A stretch of 13,315 bases of DNA, taken from the NCBI GenBank assembly GCA_013815395.1, contig JACDGH010000006.1:1-13315 (forward strand). Reading direction: 5' to 3'. The translations under genes were made by a program, and so were the position numbers. Numbering within the stretch: position 1 is the stretch's first letter; the number at the start of each line of letters is the position of its first letter. Shown in pieces: positions 5,081-12,733 of the stretch. Below the pieces are notes generated by a model. That model searched no databases. It was given only the letters and a program-made list of their open reading frames with translations, and was not told where the DNA came from. The stretch is from Parachlamydiaceae bacterium (GTDB lineage Bacteria > Chlamydiota > Chlamydiia > Chlamydiales > Parachlamydiaceae).

Positions 5081-6652
5081 ATGAAAATGCATAAAATGGT
5101 TAAATTCATATTGTTTTGCGCCGTTTGTAACTGTTTTGGCGTCCACGCTATGACTACCACTTTTTTAAAAAATCGATCACCAGATAAATACGTTTCACCT
5201 ATAGATTTTAATGAAATCGATAAGATCGTTAACGAAGCATTGGAAACTTTTAATGTGCCTGGCGCTGCTATCGGGCTGGTAGTAGATGATCAAATAATTT
5301 TATCTCGCGGATATGGTCTCTGTAAAGTAGATGAACAATTACCAGTCACCAAACATACATTATTCCCCATAGCATCTTGCACCAAAGCTTTTACGGCTCT
5401 TCTTTTAGGTCAGTTAGTTGATGAGGGTAAGATTGCTTTCGATGATCAAGTCATAAAATATATTCCCGAATTCAGTTTGTTAGATCAAGATTTAACTTTA
5501 AATCTAACAATACGTGACCTCCTTGCACACAGAACAGGGATAGCTCGTCATGACCCGATTTGGATCAATTTAAAAATTTCTAGATCAGAGATTATTCCGT
5601 TGTTACGTTATTTTGAACCAGCTTGTGGACTACGTCAAGAATTCCAGTATAATAATTTTATGTATGCCCTTGCTGGAATTGTAATAGAAAGAGTTACTGG
5701 GCAATCATGGGAAGAAGCAATTTCTGCGCGAATATTAAGACCATTGGAAATGAAAGATTCAAATATATCCATTGAACAACTAAAAAGTAATTTGAATTTT
5801 TCCTTTCCACATGCTGAAGTAAATGATATCGCAGTAACTGTACCTTTTAGAGACCTATATGCAATCAATCCTGCCGGTGGAATTAATTCCAATGTAATAG
5901 ACATGACAAAGTGGGTTAGATTACATCTTGCTAAAAGTAACTTTCAGGATATTATTCAAGGTGAAACATTGCAAGAAATGCAAACTATGCAAATGATTAT
6001 TTCATCATCTGCTTCATCTTCAAATAATAGCGAAGAAATTTATCAATTAGGTTACGGTTTAGGCTGGCTCATTGGGAAATATAGAGGGTTTGATTTGATT
6101 AGTCACGGAGGTGATATTGATGGATTCTCTTCAGATATTTCATTATTGCCTACCGAAAGAATTGGCTTTGTCATTCTAACAAATAGTAGTAGCGATGGTC
6201 GTTATGTTATTTCCAGTGTTAGAAATCAAATTTTCGATAAAATTCTTGGAAAAGAAAGTACAAATTGGCAAAAAAAAATGCAGGAAACTCGTGATAAAGC
6301 TAAAATTGAATTAAAAGAATTTCTGGAAAATTTCAAGATCTCCACTCAAATTACTTTTCCAACTCAAGCATTGATAAAGTATTGCGGATCTTATGAGCAC
6401 CCTTCTTATGGTGTCTTTGACTTGAGGATTGAGAATGATCGTCTTATAGCCTCATATGGTGAAACAAAAACAACCCTTTATTTCAAATCAGAAAATGTGT
6501 TTTCTGGGCAATGGAACGTGTTGCTTGCATATGGGATCAATCCAATTATAGATATCTCATTTTTTAAAAATGAGTCTGGAGAAGTCTATAAAATAGAAAT
6601 ACCGTTTGAGAAATTTCGATCGGCTAAACCAATTATCTTCATGCGTAAGTAA
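5081..6652 (+). CDS. Secreted serine hydrolase, beta-lactamase class C / penicillin-binding-protein-like
   Basis: A 523-residue protein of the AmpC-like serine hydrolase family. It has a signal peptide (hydrophobic core about residues 7-20, probable cleavage after VHA, residue 23). Catalytic motifs are SxxK as SCTK (99-102), YxN as YNN (190-192) and the KTG-equivalent HGG (342-344) in SHGGDIDGFSSD; all three are intact, so activity is expected. Family members include D-alanyl-D-alanine peptidases, esterases and true class C beta-lactamases, and the substrate cannot be decided here. Residues about 433-520 (YCGSYEHPSYGVFDL...) look like the C-terminal DUF3471 beta domain often attached to these enzymes. 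The start is the ATG 27 bases after the predicted transcription start, with a weak GGTGA site; Met3 or Met6 are possible alternatives. It is a single-gene unit between remnants. Confidence 0.9.
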   Translation: MKMHKMVKFILFCAVCNCFGVHAMTTTFLKNRSPDKYVSPIDFNEIDKIVNEALETFNVPGAAIGLVVDDQIILSRGYGLCKVDEQLPVTKHTLFPIASCTKAFTALLLGQLVDEGKIAFDDQVIKYIPEFSLLDQDLTLNLTIRDLLAHRTGIARHDPIWINLKISRSEIIPLLRYFEPACGLRQEFQYNNFMYALAGIVIERVTGQSWEEAISARILRPLEMKDSNISIEQLKSNLNFSFPHAEVNDIAVTVPFRDLYAINPAGGINSNVIDMTKWVRLHLAKSNFQDIIQGETLQEMQTMQMIISSSASSSNNSEEIYQLGYGLGWLIGKYRGFDLISHGGDIDGFSSDISLLPTERIGFVILTNSSSDGRYVISSVRNQIFDKILGKESTNWQKKMQETRDKAKIELKEFLENFKISTQITFPTQALIKYCGSYEHPSYGVFDLRIENDRLIASYGETKTTLYFKSENVFSGQWNVLLAYGINPIIDISFFKNESGEVYKIEIPFEKFRSAKPIIFMRK

Positions 6653-6869
6653 AAATTCTGATTATTGGGAAGAATTGGGGGCGGAGGTTTCAGAAGAATC
6701 TATTATCTCTTTAGATTGTGGTTTTTATATCTAGTTTTTGCATCTTTTCTGATGTTCAACGCAGAGCGAGACGCACTGGCTACCTTGTCGTTGAAAGAGA
6801 GTAATCAGGCAGTCATGGCCTGAAAAAATGGGACATATTTCAGTGGAAATTTTTTACGAATGGGGTCAT
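6653..6869. other. 217-base gap with short open frames, unassigned
   Basis: Directly after the hydrolase stop, in the next frame, the plus strand reads SDYWEELGAEVSEES, then IISLDCGFYI and a stop; a second frame ends in MFNAERDALATLSLKES, NQAVMA, stop (6829). Both look protein-like but have no start or ribosome-binding site and I recognise no family; they may be remnants. A small hairpin (TCAGGC / GCCTGA, about 6807-6825) lacks a T-run on its downstream side. Confidence 0.3.
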
Positions 6870-7208
6870 TTAAATTAAAGGTTTAACAAATATGCCTAAA
6901 AATCCATACTTTTTAATTTTTTCTTCTGAAGTCCATTGATAGTAGATATCTATCGCTTCTTCGAGAGTTTTTATATCAGGCAATGCTTTTTCAAGTGTCA
7001 CATCTTCTAAATAAGTTTCTAAAGATTCATATTTACGAATTTGAGTAACAATGGCTTTGAAAGATTCGGTTCCATTGCTAAAATTGATAATGTCACTCAC
7101 GCCAATTTTTTTATAAGAATGTGTTGCTTGGCGACCTTCAACCGTTTTAATTCCCTGACGAATGTATGAAAACCAAGGATCATCACAATGAATATTAAAA
7201 GTTGCCAT
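6870..7208 (-). CDS. ASCH-domain protein
   Basis: A 112-residue protein that is essentially one ASCH domain, the PUA-related beta-barrel predicted to bind RNA or act on modified nucleosides. The signature G-x-K-x-x-E-x-R is present as GIKTVEGR (19-26), preceded by PWFSYIRQ (11-18); LEKALPDIKTLEEAIDIYY and the tail GFLGIFVKP are family-typical. The start ATG has a weak AGG 6 bases upstream. It lies 75 bases downstream of a paralogue on the same strand; by hand alignment about 65 of 110 positions are identical, so the pair arose by duplication, and a third decayed copy lies at 4522-4664. The ASCH protein YqfB of E. coli is an N4-acetylcytidine amidohydrolase, but that function should not be transferred without closer similarity. 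Confidence 0.85.
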   Translation of the reverse strand: MATFNIHCDDPWFSYIRQGIKTVEGRQATHSYKKIGVSDIINFSNGTESFKAIVTQIRKYESLETYLEDVTLEKALPDIKTLEEAIDIYYQWTSEEKIKKYGFLGIFVKPLI

Positions 7209-7283
7209 ATAACCTGATCTTAAAAGTAATAGAAGTTAAAAATAAAAAACAAATTGCTCTTGTGAATAAGAATAATTTCACTA

Positions 7284-7625
7284 TTAACTAGCAATAGGCT
7301 TTACAAAAATACCCAGGAAACCAAATTCATTAATATTATCCTTAGCGCTCCAAAGATAATGAATTTCCAACGCTTCTTCCATGGTGTTAATGCCCGGCAA
7401 AGCTTTTTCGAGGGTAGTTTCTTCAAGATATTTTTCAACAGATGGGTATAGGCGAACGTCTTCGACTACTGCCATAAATTTTTCGGTGCCATTAGTAAAA
7501 AGAATCTGATCACCAGCTTTAATTTTCTTAAAAAGATGAGTGGCTTTTCTACCTTCGACGGTTTTGACTCCTTGGCGGATTAATGAAAACCAAGGTTCTT
7601 TAGTATGGAAATTGTGTATTTTCAT
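7284..7625 (-). CDS. ASCH-domain protein (paralogue)
   Basis: A 113-residue ASCH protein with GVKTVEGR (19-26) after PWFSLIRQ, a central NGTEKF, and the tail GFLGIFVKP (102-110). The frame is open further upstream to 7727, but that extension crosses the tRNA-Leu terminator and reads into the tRNA itself, so the ATG at 7623-7625 is the start; similarity to the neighbouring paralogue also begins there. No Shine-Dalgarno is visible (the leader ends ACCCCAAAAAAAATATC), and no clear promoter lies between the tRNA terminator and the start, so expression may depend on read-through or a weak promoter in the T-rich tract. Confidence 0.85.
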   Translation of the reverse strand: MKIHNFHTKEPWFSLIRQGVKTVEGRKATHLFKKIKAGDQILFTNGTEKFMAVVEDVRLYPSVEKYLEETTLEKALPGINTMEEALEIHYLWSAKDNINEFGFLGIFVKPIAS

Positions 7626-7649
7626 GATATTTTTTTTGGGGTAAGGTAT

Positions 7650-7685
7650 AAAAAAAACCGAATCACTCTTACGAACGATTCGGTT
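7650..7685 (-). terminator. Rho-independent terminator of tRNA-Leu
   Basis: On the minus strand AACCGAATC (7685-7677) pairs perfectly with GATTCGGTT (7664-7656) across a 12-base loop, followed by a T-run. It begins only five bases after the tRNA 3' end. Confidence 0.9.
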
Positions 7686-7689
7686 AAGC

Positions 7690-7772
7690 TGCCGATGACC
7701 GGACTCGAACCAGCACTTTGTTGCCAAAAGTAGATTTTGAGTCTACCGCGTCTACCATTTCGCCACATCGGC
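7690..7772 (-). tRNA. tRNA-Leu (anticodon CAA)
   Basis: An 83-base class II tRNA on the minus strand. The acceptor stem GCCGATG/CATCGGC pairs perfectly, with discriminator A as expected for leucine. The anticodon stem GTAGA/TCTAC encloses CTCAAAA, giving anticodon CAA, which reads UUG codons. A long variable arm (CTTTTGGCAACAAAG) and the T arm with GTTCGAGTC-type loop follow. The 3' CCA is not encoded (AGC follows the acceptor stem), so it must be added after transcription. The gene sits at the boundary between the remnant-rich region and the suf operon. Confidence 0.97.
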
Positions 7773-7789
7773 ATGTGAAAGAAAGCGCT

Positions 7790-7818
7790 AGTATAGCGAA
7801 TACATAAGTATTGCACAA
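7790..7818 (-). promoter_or_regulatory. Promoter of tRNA-Leu
   Basis: On the minus strand TTGTGC (7818-7813), 17 bases, TATACT (7795-7790); the -10 matches five of six consensus bases and lies 17 bases before the tRNA 5' end. The sequence after it (AGCGC) is GC-rich, as in stringently controlled stable-RNA promoters, but that control is not shown. Confidence 0.6.
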
Positions 7819-7907
7819 CTGAAATTCATCTTTGCTCTAACATATCTAAGAAAAAAGTATCGGAAATACAGTGAAAAATGGTATTATTTTGCACAAAAGA
7901 GGAAGTT

Positions 7908-9350
7908 ATGGCCGCAGATACAACATTTAGCAGTAGCAGTGCGGATTATAAATATGGTTTTGTCACTGAGGTGGAAGCGGATCGCTTACCCAAAGGGCTT
8001 AACGAAGATATAGTTCGAGCAATTTCTGCCAAGAAAGAGGAACCCCAGTATCTACTGGATTTCCGTTTAAAAGCTTATCGTAAATGGCTTGAAATGACCG
8101 AACCTCATTGGCCAAATGTGGATTATGCTCCAATCGATTATCAAGACATCTGCTATTATTCCGCTCCTAAAAAAAAGCCCACGTTAAATAGTTTATCCGA
8201 AGTTGATCCGGAAGTCCTGAAGACTTTTGAAAAATTAGGCATTCCGCTTGACGAGCAAAAACGCCTATCAAACGTCGCTGTGGATATGATTTTTGATTCG
8301 GTATCTATAGGCACGACTTTTAAGAAAAAACTCGAAGATGCTGGAGTGGTACTCTGCTCCATCTCCGAAGCTATTAAACTCTATCCCGAGTTAATAGAAA
8401 AGTATTTGGGAAGTGTAGTTCCTATCGGTGATAATTTTTTTGCAGCATTGAATTCCGCTGTATTCACTGATGGTTCATTTGTTTACGTGCCCAAAGGCGT
8501 AAAATGTCCCATGGAAGTTTCAACCTATTTCCGAATTAATGATAAAAGTACCGGACAATTTGAGCGCACACTGATCATCGCCGAAGAAAGCTCTTTTGTC
8601 AGTTATCTTGAAGGTTGCACTGCGCCAGCCTATGACAATAATCAGCTGCATGCGGCGGTAGTAGAATTAGTCGCTTTAGACAATGCGGAAATAAAGTATG
8701 CGACTGTGCAAAATTGGTATTCAGGTAATCCTGATACGGGTGTAGGTGGTATTTTTAACTTTGTGACTAAACGTGGACGCTGTGCGGGGGTTAATTCCAA
8801 AATTTCGTGGACGCAGGTTGAAGTGGGAGCTGCCATTACTTGGAAATACCCAAGTGTTATTTTACAAGGTGATAATTCAATAGGCGAGTTTTACTCCGTG
8901 GCCTTAACAAATGGAAGAATGCAGGCTGATACTGGCACAAAAATGATTCACTTGGGGAAAAATACCCGTTCGACAATTATTTCAAAGGGAATTTCCGCCG
9001 ATCTTTCGCATAACAGTTACCGCGGTTTAGTCAAGATCCTACCCAGAGCCACAGGCGCAAGAAATTACACCCAATGTGATTCGATGTTGGTCGGCGATAA
9101 GTGTTCAGCCAATACTTTCCCTTATATTGAAGTGGGAAATGCTTTAAGCCAAGTTGAACACGAAGCTTCAACCTCTAAACTGAATGAAGAGCAATTGTTT
9201 TATTTTATGTCGCGCGGCATCTCACAAGAAGATGCTGTGAATATGATTGTTAATGGATTCTGCAAAGAAGTCATCCGCGAATTGCCTTTGGAATTTGCTA
9301 TGGAAGCCCAAAAATTACTTGCTTTGAAGCTGGAAAATTCAGTTGGCTAA
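7908..9350 (+). CDS. sufB: Fe-S cluster assembly scaffold protein SufB
   Basis: SufB, core of the cytoplasmic SufBCD complex on which Fe-S clusters are built. The 480 residues (from this start) cover the family's full length. Visible features are the N-terminal KYGFVTEVEAD region, YVPKGVKCPMEVSTYFRIN, EGCTAPAYDNNQLHAAVVEL (Cys237, equivalent to E. coli Cys254), the long beta-helix core, and CSANTFPYIEVGNALSQVEHEAS, which carries Cys399 (equivalent to Cys405, the proposed cluster-assembly site) and the His-Glu pair 418-419. I chose ATG 7908 because AGAGGA lies five bases upstream and the chlamydial-type N-terminus MAADTTF starts there; an in-frame ATG at 7878 lacks such a site. First gene of the sufBCDS-tsaC cluster. 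I see no convincing promoter or regulator site in the 136 bases between it and the divergent tRNA. Confidence 0.97.
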   Translation: MAADTTFSSSSADYKYGFVTEVEADRLPKGLNEDIVRAISAKKEEPQYLLDFRLKAYRKWLEMTEPHWPNVDYAPIDYQDICYYSAPKKKPTLNSLSEVDPEVLKTFEKLGIPLDEQKRLSNVAVDMIFDSVSIGTTFKKKLEDAGVVLCSISEAIKLYPELIEKYLGSVVPIGDNFFAALNSAVFTDGSFVYVPKGVKCPMEVSTYFRINDKSTGQFERTLIIAEESSFVSYLEGCTAPAYDNNQLHAAVVELVALDNAEIKYATVQNWYSGNPDTGVGGIFNFVTKRGRCAGVNSKISWTQVEVGAAITWKYPSVILQGDNSIGEFYSVALTNGRMQADTGTKMIHLGKNTRSTIISKGISADLSHNSYRGLVKILPRATGARNYTQCDSMLVGDKCSANTFPYIEVGNALSQVEHEASTSKLNEEQLFYFMSRGISQEDAVNMIVNGFCKEVIRELPLEFAMEAQKLLALKLENSVG

Positions 9351-9403
9351 TAAGTAGCTATATAGCCTCTTAGTGTGCGTAAACATTTTTAAAGAAGAGT
9401 ACA

Positions 9404-10165
9404 ATGTTAGAAATAAAGGAATTAAACGCATCTGTTGAAGGAAAACCCATTCTTAAAGGCTTGAATCTTATCGTAAAACCTGGCGAGATTCATGCAATTA
9501 TGGGGCCTAACGGCGCTGGTAAATCAACTTTAGCTAAAATTATGGCTGGACACCCTTCGTACACGGTGACTGGTGGCGAAGTGTTATTTAAAGGACAGGA
9601 TTTGTTGGAGATGGCTCCAGAAGAGCGTGCCCATGCCGGTTTGTTTATGAGTTTTCAATATCCTGTTGAAATCCCAGGGGTTAGTAATATTCAATTTTTG
9701 CGCACCGCCTATAACTCCAACCGTAAGGCGCGTGGGGAAACGGAAATGTCCTTAGTGGATTTTGAAAAACTGCTTGAGGAAAAGATGTCCTTGATGGACA
9801 TTAAGCCTGAGTTCAAGGAACGCAGTTTGAATGAAGGATTTTCGGGCGGGGAAAAGAAGCGCAATGAGATTTTACAGATGGCCGTTTTAAATCCAAGCTT
9901 GGCTATTCTCGATGAAACTGATTCTGGGCTTGATATTGATGCTATGCGTATTGTAGCAGCCGGTGTTAATAAGTTAATGCATGCGGAAATGGGATTAGTT
10001 CTAATCACTCATTACCAACGCTTGCTCGATTACATTAAACCTGATTTTGTACATGTCATGGTTAATGGCAAAATCGTTCAGTCAGGCGGGGCAGAATTGG
10101 CCCTTGAATTGGAAAAGCGTGGTTATGATTGGCTGACAGCAGCATCAACTGAAGAGGTTGGTTAA
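9404..10165 (+). CDS. sufC: Fe-S cluster assembly ATPase SufC
   Basis: SufC, the ABC-type ATPase that drives conformational change in SufBCD. Its 253 residues carry Walker A GPNGAGKST (34-42), the signature FSGGEKKRNE (146-155), Walker B LAILDETDSGLD (167-178) and the switch His203 (ITHYQR). FMSFQYPVEIPGVS (81-94) is the Q-loop region typical of SufC. All catalytic elements are intact. It has no membrane segment, as expected of this soluble ABC protein. It follows sufB by 53 bases, the widest gap in the cluster, with an AAGAAGAG ribosome-binding site, and its TAA overlaps the sufD ATG by one base. Confidence 0.97.
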   Translation: MLEIKELNASVEGKPILKGLNLIVKPGEIHAIMGPNGAGKSTLAKIMAGHPSYTVTGGEVLFKGQDLLEMAPEERAHAGLFMSFQYPVEIPGVSNIQFLRTAYNSNRKARGETEMSLVDFEKLLEEKMSLMDIKPEFKERSLNEGFSGGEKKRNEILQMAVLNPSLAILDETDSGLDIDAMRIVAAGVNKLMHAEMGLVLITHYQRLLDYIKPDFVHVMVNGKIVQSGGAELALELEKRGYDWLTAASTEEVG

Positions 10166-11481
10166 TGATGACTGAAGAGCGGACGGAGATGCAAAAAGAC
10201 TTTCAATCGTTGCTTTTGGCCTTATACGGTCAATTTGCTGAACCCGATGCACTCCAAAAAATAAGGGCTAAAGCATGGGACCACTTTTTAGCTTTAGGAT
10301 TACCTACAAAGAAAGATGAAGTCTTTCGTTATGTGCGTTTGAATTATTTTTTCGCTGACAATTATGAAGCGGCAGTTGCAACAAATGTAGCAGTCGAAGA
10401 CATTGAAGCACATGTATTGCCTGAATGCCAAAACTCTGTCTTGGTTTTTGTTAACGGTCATTTTAATCCCTTGCTTTCACGTACAACCGATTTACCTAAA
10501 AAAGCTGTTGTAACGTTACTAACAGAAGCGATGTGTACTTTTGGAAGTTTTTTAAATAATCAATTGGGAAAATCAATCAAAGAAGAGACCGATCCATTTG
10601 CAGCCATTAATACGGCTTTGCATTGTGAGGGATTATTTCTTTATCTACCTCCTAAGACGATTGCCGAAACGCCGATTCAAGTGCTAAATGTCATTGACCC
10701 GCAAGGGGCTTCAATGTTAATCATGCCACGGCTTCAGATTTTTGCAGGCGCACAATCTGAATTGAAATTGGCCTCGACCCAAGTCCGTCTTTCTGAAGGT
10801 AATTATGTCTTTAACATGGTTGCCGATGTAGCGCTTGAGGAAGATGCACATATGAAATACACACAAGTGGCGACAGGCATTCCGGATAAAATATGGCATT
10901 TCGATGCTTTGCGTGTGACAGTAAAACGCAATAGTACCTTTAAAAGCGTTAGTGTGACAGATGGTGCTAAGACAGTGCGGCATGATTACCGCGCAACTCT
11001 GATAGGGGAAAATGCAGATGTGCATCTTAATGGCATCTGTATGCTTGGCGGACAAAACGAATCGCATACGCACGTTTTAGTTGATCATCAAGCACCAAAT
11101 TGTCATTCAATGCAAATGTTTAAATGCGTTTTAAATGACTCTAGCAAATCAAGTTTTGAAGGCAAAATTCTTGTAAGGCAGGCTGCTCAAAAAACTGAAG
11201 CTTTTCAATTGAATAATAATTTATTATTGAGTGACCAATCTCACTCCGATAGTAAACCTAATCTTGAAATTTTTGCAGATGATGTTAAAGCCTCGCACGG
11301 CGCCACTTTTGGTCAATTGGATAAAGAACATATTTTTTACATGAAAACTCGTGGATTCTCTGAGGCACAAGCTAAAAGTATTTTGGTCTATGGATTCTGT
11401 CAGGAGGTCATTGATCTCATCGAGGTGCCCTCATTGCAAGCGGCCATGACAGGCTTGGCTAAATCTTTAGAAATTAACTAA
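10165..11481 (+). CDS. sufD: Fe-S cluster assembly protein SufD
   Basis: SufD, the SufB paralogue that pairs with it on SufC to complete the scaffold. Its 438 residues have the usual weak N-terminus (DEVFRYVRLNYFF at 51-63) and a conserved C-terminal core: LNGICMLGGQNESHTHVLVDH (288-308), LLLSDQSHSDSKPNLEIFADDVKASHGATFGQLD (353-386) and the RGFSEAQAKSILVYGFCQEV helix region. His378 in ASHGAT corresponds to E. coli His360, implicated in cluster assembly; the cysteine two residues before it in E. coli (Cys358) is Ala376 here. The start overlaps the sufC stop (TAATG); the next codon is also ATG (10168), and GAGG upstream could serve either. Confidence 0.95.
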   Translation: MMTEERTEMQKDFQSLLLALYGQFAEPDALQKIRAKAWDHFLALGLPTKKDEVFRYVRLNYFFADNYEAAVATNVAVEDIEAHVLPECQNSVLVFVNGHFNPLLSRTTDLPKKAVVTLLTEAMCTFGSFLNNQLGKSIKEETDPFAAINTALHCEGLFLYLPPKTIAETPIQVLNVIDPQGASMLIMPRLQIFAGAQSELKLASTQVRLSEGNYVFNMVADVALEEDAHMKYTQVATGIPDKIWHFDALRVTVKRNSTFKSVSVTDGAKTVRHDYRATLIGENADVHLNGICMLGGQNESHTHVLVDHQAPNCHSMQMFKCVLNDSSKSSFEGKILVRQAAQKTEAFQLNNNLLLSDQSHSDSKPNLEIFADDVKASHGATFGQLDKEHIFYMKTRGFSEAQAKSILVYGFCQEVIDLIEVPSLQAAMTGLAKSLEIN

Positions 11482-11491
11482 GGGTATAAAT

Positions 11492-12727
11492 ATGGATTTT
11501 GCTGATTTAGTTAGGGATTTTGCGGTATTGCGCGAGGATTTTCCTATGCTGAAGCAGAAAATGCATGGCAAGCCATTAATTTATTTAGATTCTGCGGCAA
11601 CATCTCAGAAGCCGCAATGCGTCATTGATGCCATCACCAACTTCTATACTCAGCATTATGGTACAGTGCACCGAGCTATTTATGAACTTTCCTTGCATGC
11701 TACCAAAGAATATCAAGAGGTGCGCAAACGCGCTGCTAAATTTCTTAATGCGGCACTGCCGGAAGAAATTATTTACACGCGTGGTACGACGGAATCAATC
11801 AATTTGGTTGCCTTCTCGTTTGGCAAGGCTTTTGTTCAGGCAGGGGATGAAGTCATTATCACTGAGATGGAGCATCATTCCAATATTGTGCCTTGGCAAA
11901 TGATGTGCGAAGCCCGTGGAGCGGTATTAAAAGTTGTTCAAATTAATGCGCAAGGTGAGCTTTTACTCGATTCACTAGCAAAGCTGCTAACAAAAAAAAC
12001 AAAAATTGTCGCTGTCGCCCACGTGGCCAATTCAATTGGAACAATTAATCCCATCAAAGAAATAGCCAGAATGGTCCATCAAGCTGATGCCAAATTGTTA
12101 GTTGATGGGGCTCAGGCTGCTCCGCATATTCCGATTGATGTTCAAGATCTAGATGCCGATTTTTATGTGGTTTCCGGACATAAAATCTATGGTCCGACAG
12201 GGATCGGACTTTTATACGGCAAAAAGGCTTTGTTAGATGCTATGCCACCCTATCAGGGCGGTGGAGACATGATTGAGACCGTTACCTTTGCTAAAACAAC
12301 TTATAATACTCTTCCTATGAAATTTGAAGCCGGCACTCCCATGATTGCAGAAGTTTATGGGATTGGGGCAGCTATTGATTATTTGGAAAAAATAGGATTG
12401 GAAAAAATTCAGCACTGGGAACATGAGTTGTTGCTTTACGCTACACAAGTGATGCAACAAATCAATGGCTTACATATTATTGGCACTGCTGCATCTAAAG
12501 GGTCAATCATTAGTTTTAATGTAGAAGGTATACATCCCCTAGATTTGGGGACAATGCTTGATTTAAAAGGCGTTGCATTGCGAACAGGTCAGCATTGTGC
12601 TCAACCCATTATGCAGCATTTTAAGATTGGCGGAACAGCGCGCATTTCTTTTGGCCTTTATAATAGCAAGGAAGATGTTGATGCATTCATAGTAGCTCTA
12701 AAAGATGTTATCAAGGTCTTTAGATAG
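11492..12727 (+). CDS. sufS: Cysteine desulfurase SufS (class II NifS-like)
   Basis: SufS, the pyridoxal-phosphate enzyme that removes sulfur from L-cysteine as an enzyme persulfide and feeds SufBCD. The 411 residues include IYLDSAATSQKP (30-41), RGTTESINLVA (97-107), HHSNIVPW (128-135), DGAQAAPH (205-212) and SGHKIYGPTGIGLLYG, where Lys231 forms the Schiff base. The catalytic Cys369 is in RTGQHCAQP on the short loop typical of class II desulfurases. Such enzymes usually need a sulfur acceptor (SufE or SufU); none is encoded in this window. It begins 10 bases after sufD with an AGGG site in the gap. Confidence 0.97.
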   Translation: MDFADLVRDFAVLREDFPMLKQKMHGKPLIYLDSAATSQKPQCVIDAITNFYTQHYGTVHRAIYELSLHATKEYQEVRKRAAKFLNAALPEEIIYTRGTTESINLVAFSFGKAFVQAGDEVIITEMEHHSNIVPWQMMCEARGAVLKVVQINAQGELLLDSLAKLLTKKTKIVAVAHVANSIGTINPIKEIARMVHQADAKLLVDGAQAAPHIPIDVQDLDADFYVVSGHKIYGPTGIGLLYGKKALLDAMPPYQGGGDMIETVTFAKTTYNTLPMKFEAGTPMIAEVYGIGAAIDYLEKIGLEKIQHWEHELLLYATQVMQQINGLHIIGTAASKGSIISFNVEGIHPLDLGTMLDLKGVALRTGQHCAQPIMQHFKIGGTARISFGLYNSKEDVDAFIVALKDVIKVFR

Positions 12728-12733
12728 GTTTTC

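Noticed and set aside
7626..7727. N-terminal extension of the second ASCH protein to 7727
   Set aside because: It runs through the tRNA-Leu terminator and into the tRNA gene, and similarity to the paralogue begins at the ATG at 7625.
7878..7907. Longer SufB start at ATG 7878
   Set aside because: No ribosome-binding site precedes it; the ATG at 7908 has AGAGGA at good spacing and gives the expected N-terminus.
7840..8900. Antisense and alternate-frame open stretches inside sufB, sufC, sufD and sufS
   Set aside because: They lack ribosome-binding sites and recognisable domains and lie entirely within strongly conserved genes, so they are shadows.
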